Of a DNA stretch of 7,744 nt, positions 6,038 to 7,744 are shown piece after piece; within the stretch, counting starts at the first letter, position 1, and every line of letters begins with the position of its first letter. This DNA is from Hyphomicrobiales bacterium. GTDB lineage: Bacteria; Pseudomonadota; Alphaproteobacteria; Rhizobiales; Aestuariivirgaceae. The position numbers were made by a program, and so were the translations under genes. The stretch spans positions 1 through 7,744 of the forward strand of contig JALWJW010000039.1 in the NCBI GenBank assembly GCA_026996935.1, written 5' to 3'. Below the pieces are notes generated by a model. That model made no database searches. It was not told where the DNA came from and worked only from the letters and a program-made list of their open reading frames with translations.

Positions 6038-6787
6038 GTGGATAATATTGTTACAACGGCCTTGCGGTTTGGCGATAATGCCATGGTGCTTGGTCAACGC
6101 TTGACCCATTGGATTTCTCGTTCGCCAACGATTGAGCTTGATATTGCGTTTGGAAACTTGTCGCTTGATCTTATTGGTCAGGCCAATATGTTTTATCAAT
6201 TGGCAGCTAAGCTGGAAGGCAAAGGGCGCAGCGCTGATGACTTGGCGTTTTTGCGCGACCAGCATGAGTTTTATAATATTCAATTGGTTGAACAGCCCAA
6301 TGGTAATTTTGCAGATACCATGATGCGGCAACTGTTTTATGTGACTTATGCTGATATTGTGTTTGAAACGATGAAAAATTGCGATCAAAAAGACTTGGCG
6401 GCAATTGCAGAAAAAGCCCAAAAAGAGATGATTTATCACGTGCGCCAAGCGGGTGAGTGGGTGGTTCGATTGGGTGATGGCACTGATGAATCACATGAAA
6501 AATGCCAGGCCGCACTTGAAACCATATGGCCGTGGGGGCATGAATTGTTTGCCTATGATGATGTGGATGATGCCATGGTCAAGCAGGGTGTTTTGCCAGC
6601 CAGTGATTTAGCAAAAGCTGCATGGTTAGAATCACTTGGCGCGGTTTTTGAACGTGCTGGCTTAACTATTCGCGATGATAATTGGATGCCGGGCGGTGGC
6701 CGTAAAGGCCTTCATAGTGAACATCTCAGTTATATCTTAGAGGAAATGCAGGTTTTGCCGCGCGCTCACCCTGGTGCGCAGTGGTAA
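6038..6787 (+). CDS. paaC: 1,2-phenylacetyl-CoA epoxidase, subunit PaaC
   Basis: PaaC is the ferritin-like partner of PaaA. It lacks a working diiron site and is needed for the PaaA fold and complex assembly. The 249 residues equal the usual length (248 in E. coli). Landmarks are LDIAFGNLSLDLIGQA (about 34-49), EWVVRLGDGTDESH in the middle, and the C-terminal signature GRKGLHSEHL with EMQVLPRAHPGAQW as the last residues. No Glu-x-x-His pair like those of PaaA is present, consistent with a non-catalytic role. The start is GTG at 6038, directly abutting the paaB TAA with no intervening base. A GAGG ribosome site lies eight bases upstream inside paaB, so coupled translation is likely and would hold the two structural subunits in proportion. 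Confidence 0.96.
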   Translation: MDNIVTTALRFGDNAMVLGQRLTHWISRSPTIELDIAFGNLSLDLIGQANMFYQLAAKLEGKGRSADDLAFLRDQHEFYNIQLVEQPNGNFADTMMRQLFYVTYADIVFETMKNCDQKDLAAIAEKAQKEMIYHVRQAGEWVVRLGDGTDESHEKCQAALETIWPWGHELFAYDDVDDAMVKQGVLPASDLAKAAWLESLGAVFERAGLTIRDDNWMPGGGRKGLHSEHLSYILEEMQVLPRAHPGAQW

Positions 6788-6793
6788 TCTGAT

Positions 6794-7294
6794 ATGGGTG
6801 ATGGACCGATTAATCAGGTTTGGCAGGTACTTGAAGGGGTGATGGACCCTGAGGTGCCCGTGGTTTCGGTGGTTGATCTTGGCATTGTTCGCGATGTTGA
6901 AACCGGTGGTGGGCAATTGAGCGTTATTATCACGCCAACTTATTCTGGTTGTCCTGCGACCCATCAGATTGAAGCTGATATTGCATCGGCGCTGAAGGGG
7001 GCAGGGTATGGTGATGCTAAGATTGTGACCCGACTTTCGCCTGCATGGACAAGTGACTGGATGAGTGAGAAGGGGCGCGATGCGTTGCGCGCTTTTGGCA
7101 TTGCCCCACCAGAAAAGGGTCAAGGTGGGGGGGTGAGTAAACGGGCTTTGTTTGGTGATAAAAAAACAGTGCGTTGCCCCCATTGTGACAGTTTGGATAC
7201 TGTTCAGGTGAGCGAATTTGGTTCAACAGCATGCAAAGCTTTGTGGAAGTGCAAGGCATGCAAAGAACCGTTTGATTATTTTAAGTGTATTTAG
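6794..7294 (+). CDS. paaD: Phenylacetyl-CoA epoxidase maturation protein PaaD
   Basis: PaaD is required for an active epoxidase but is not part of the purified oxygenase. It is thought to help mature the metal or Fe-S centres, probably that of PaaE. The 166 residues (165 in E. coli) have two parts. The N-terminal MIP18/DUF59 domain (about 5-85) has DPEVPVVSVVDLGIV (18-32) and Cys53 in TYSGCPA. The C-terminal part is a zinc-ribbon-like segment with Cys128 and Cys131 (CPHC), Cys147, Cys153 and Cys156 (CKAC) and Cys165, next to the last residue. The linker 105-116 is Gly/Lys rich. The ATG lies six bases after the paaC stop, with no clear Shine-Dalgarno sequence, so translation probably depends on ribosomes arriving from paaC. 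Confidence 0.94.
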   Translation: MGDGPINQVWQVLEGVMDPEVPVVSVVDLGIVRDVETGGGQLSVIITPTYSGCPATHQIEADIASALKGAGYGDAKIVTRLSPAWTSDWMSEKGRDALRAFGIAPPEKGQGGGVSKRALFGDKKTVRCPHCDSLDTVQVSEFGSTACKALWKCKACKEPFDYFKCI

Positions 7295-7306
7295 GAATTT
7301 TAGAAG

Positions 7307-7744
7307 ATGGCAAGACCGCAATTTTATGATCTGGTTGTAAAAGACATCAGAGAAGAATCTCATGATTCAAAGTCTGTTGAATTTGAAGTTCCAGCGGAAT
7401 TGAAAGAAGAATTGGCCTTTGTGCAGGGGCAGTATCTGACGTTGCGTGCCACGGTCAATGGAGAAGAGCTTCGTCGGCCTTATTCTGTTTGTGTTACGCC
7501 TCTCATGGATGAATGGCGGGTTTGCATTAAAAAAGACAAGATGGGACGGTTTTCCGGCTATGTGAATGATGAGTTGAAAGTTGGTGATAAAATTGGTGTC
7601 ATGCGCAAAGCGATGGGGCGGTTTTATGCACCGATTGAGCCGGAAAAATCTAAAAGCTATGTGATGATTGCTGGTGGTTCCGGCATTACACCGATCAAAT
7701 CAAATATTCGAACCATCTTAGCGCAGGAACCAAACGCTGATATT
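7307..7744 (+). CDS. paaE: 1,2-phenylacetyl-CoA epoxidase reductase PaaE, N-terminal part (cut by the window end)
   Basis: PaaE passes electrons from NADPH through FAD and a plant-type 2Fe-2S cluster to PaaA. Only the first 146 codons are in the window, against about 356 residues for E. coli PaaE. The FAD-binding barrel is seen in FVQGQYLTL (38-46) and RRPYS (56-60), the flavin-contacting motif, followed by GRFSGYVN (80-87). The start of the NADP domain is seen in MIAGGSGITP (120-129). The more common form in this family is AAGSGITP followed by M-x-S; here GGSGITPIKS, a mild variant. The ferredoxin domain lies outside the window. The ATG at 7307 is 12 bases after the paaD stop, with AGGA about ten bases before it. 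The reading frame is open to the window edge. Confidence 0.94.
   Translation, partial: MARPQFYDLVVKDIREESHDSKSVEFEVPAELKEELAFVQGQYLTLRATVNGEELRRPYSVCVTPLMDEWRVCIKKDKMGRFSGYVNDELKVGDKIGVMRKAMGRFYAPIEPEKSKSYVMIAGGSGITPIKSNIRTILAQEPNADI

Overview
The window holds part of a phenylacetate (PAA) catabolic cluster from a proteobacterium, most likely an alphaproteobacterium. That placement rests on the PurB N-terminus, a DUF2259 secreted protein (a family I know mainly from Alphaproteobacteria), and Paa proteins of proteobacterial type. By eye the DNA has moderate G+C with AT-rich intergenic regions. The species cannot be named from this sequence.

Layout. Minus strand, read from the centre leftwards: paaI (4056-3604), paaK (3611-2298) and paaX (2288-1395) form a tight unit, with an 8-bp overlap and then a 9-nt gap. 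A DUF2259 secreted protein (1344-625) and the first 135 codons of purB (407 to the window edge) follow on the same strand. Plus strand, from the centre rightwards: a small secreted DUF2147 protein (4196-4597), then paaA, paaB, paaC, paaD and paaE (4757 to the right edge). The last five are nearly contiguous and paaE is cut by the window end.

Function. PaaK activates phenylacetate to phenylacetyl-CoA. The PaaABCE multicomponent oxygenase epoxidises the ring: PaaA is the diiron catalytic subunit, PaaB and PaaC are structural, and PaaE is the FAD/2Fe-2S reductase. PaaD is the maturation factor. PaaI is a hot-dog thioesterase that recovers CoA from stalled intermediates. PaaX is the GntR-like repressor that senses phenylacetyl-CoA. 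The ring-opening and beta-oxidation genes (paaZ, paaF, paaG, paaH, paaJ) are not in the window.

Most interesting signal. Two non-coding sites share one architecture: a GATAC-type hexamer, exactly 27 bp, then its inverted partner. One (4088-4126) lies upstream of paaI and the other (4668-4706) upstream of paaA. The spacing equals that reported for the Escherichia coli PaaX operator, TGATTC-N27-GAATCA. I read them as the local PaaX operators with a shifted half-site, TGATAC. This would put both divergent paa units, and paaX itself, under PaaX control. The 4088-4126 site also lies upstream of the DUF2147 gene, which may therefore belong to the same regulon. I found no mobile element, CRISPR array, tRNA or rRNA, and no wholly new system: this is a known pathway with a locally distinctive regulatory layout.
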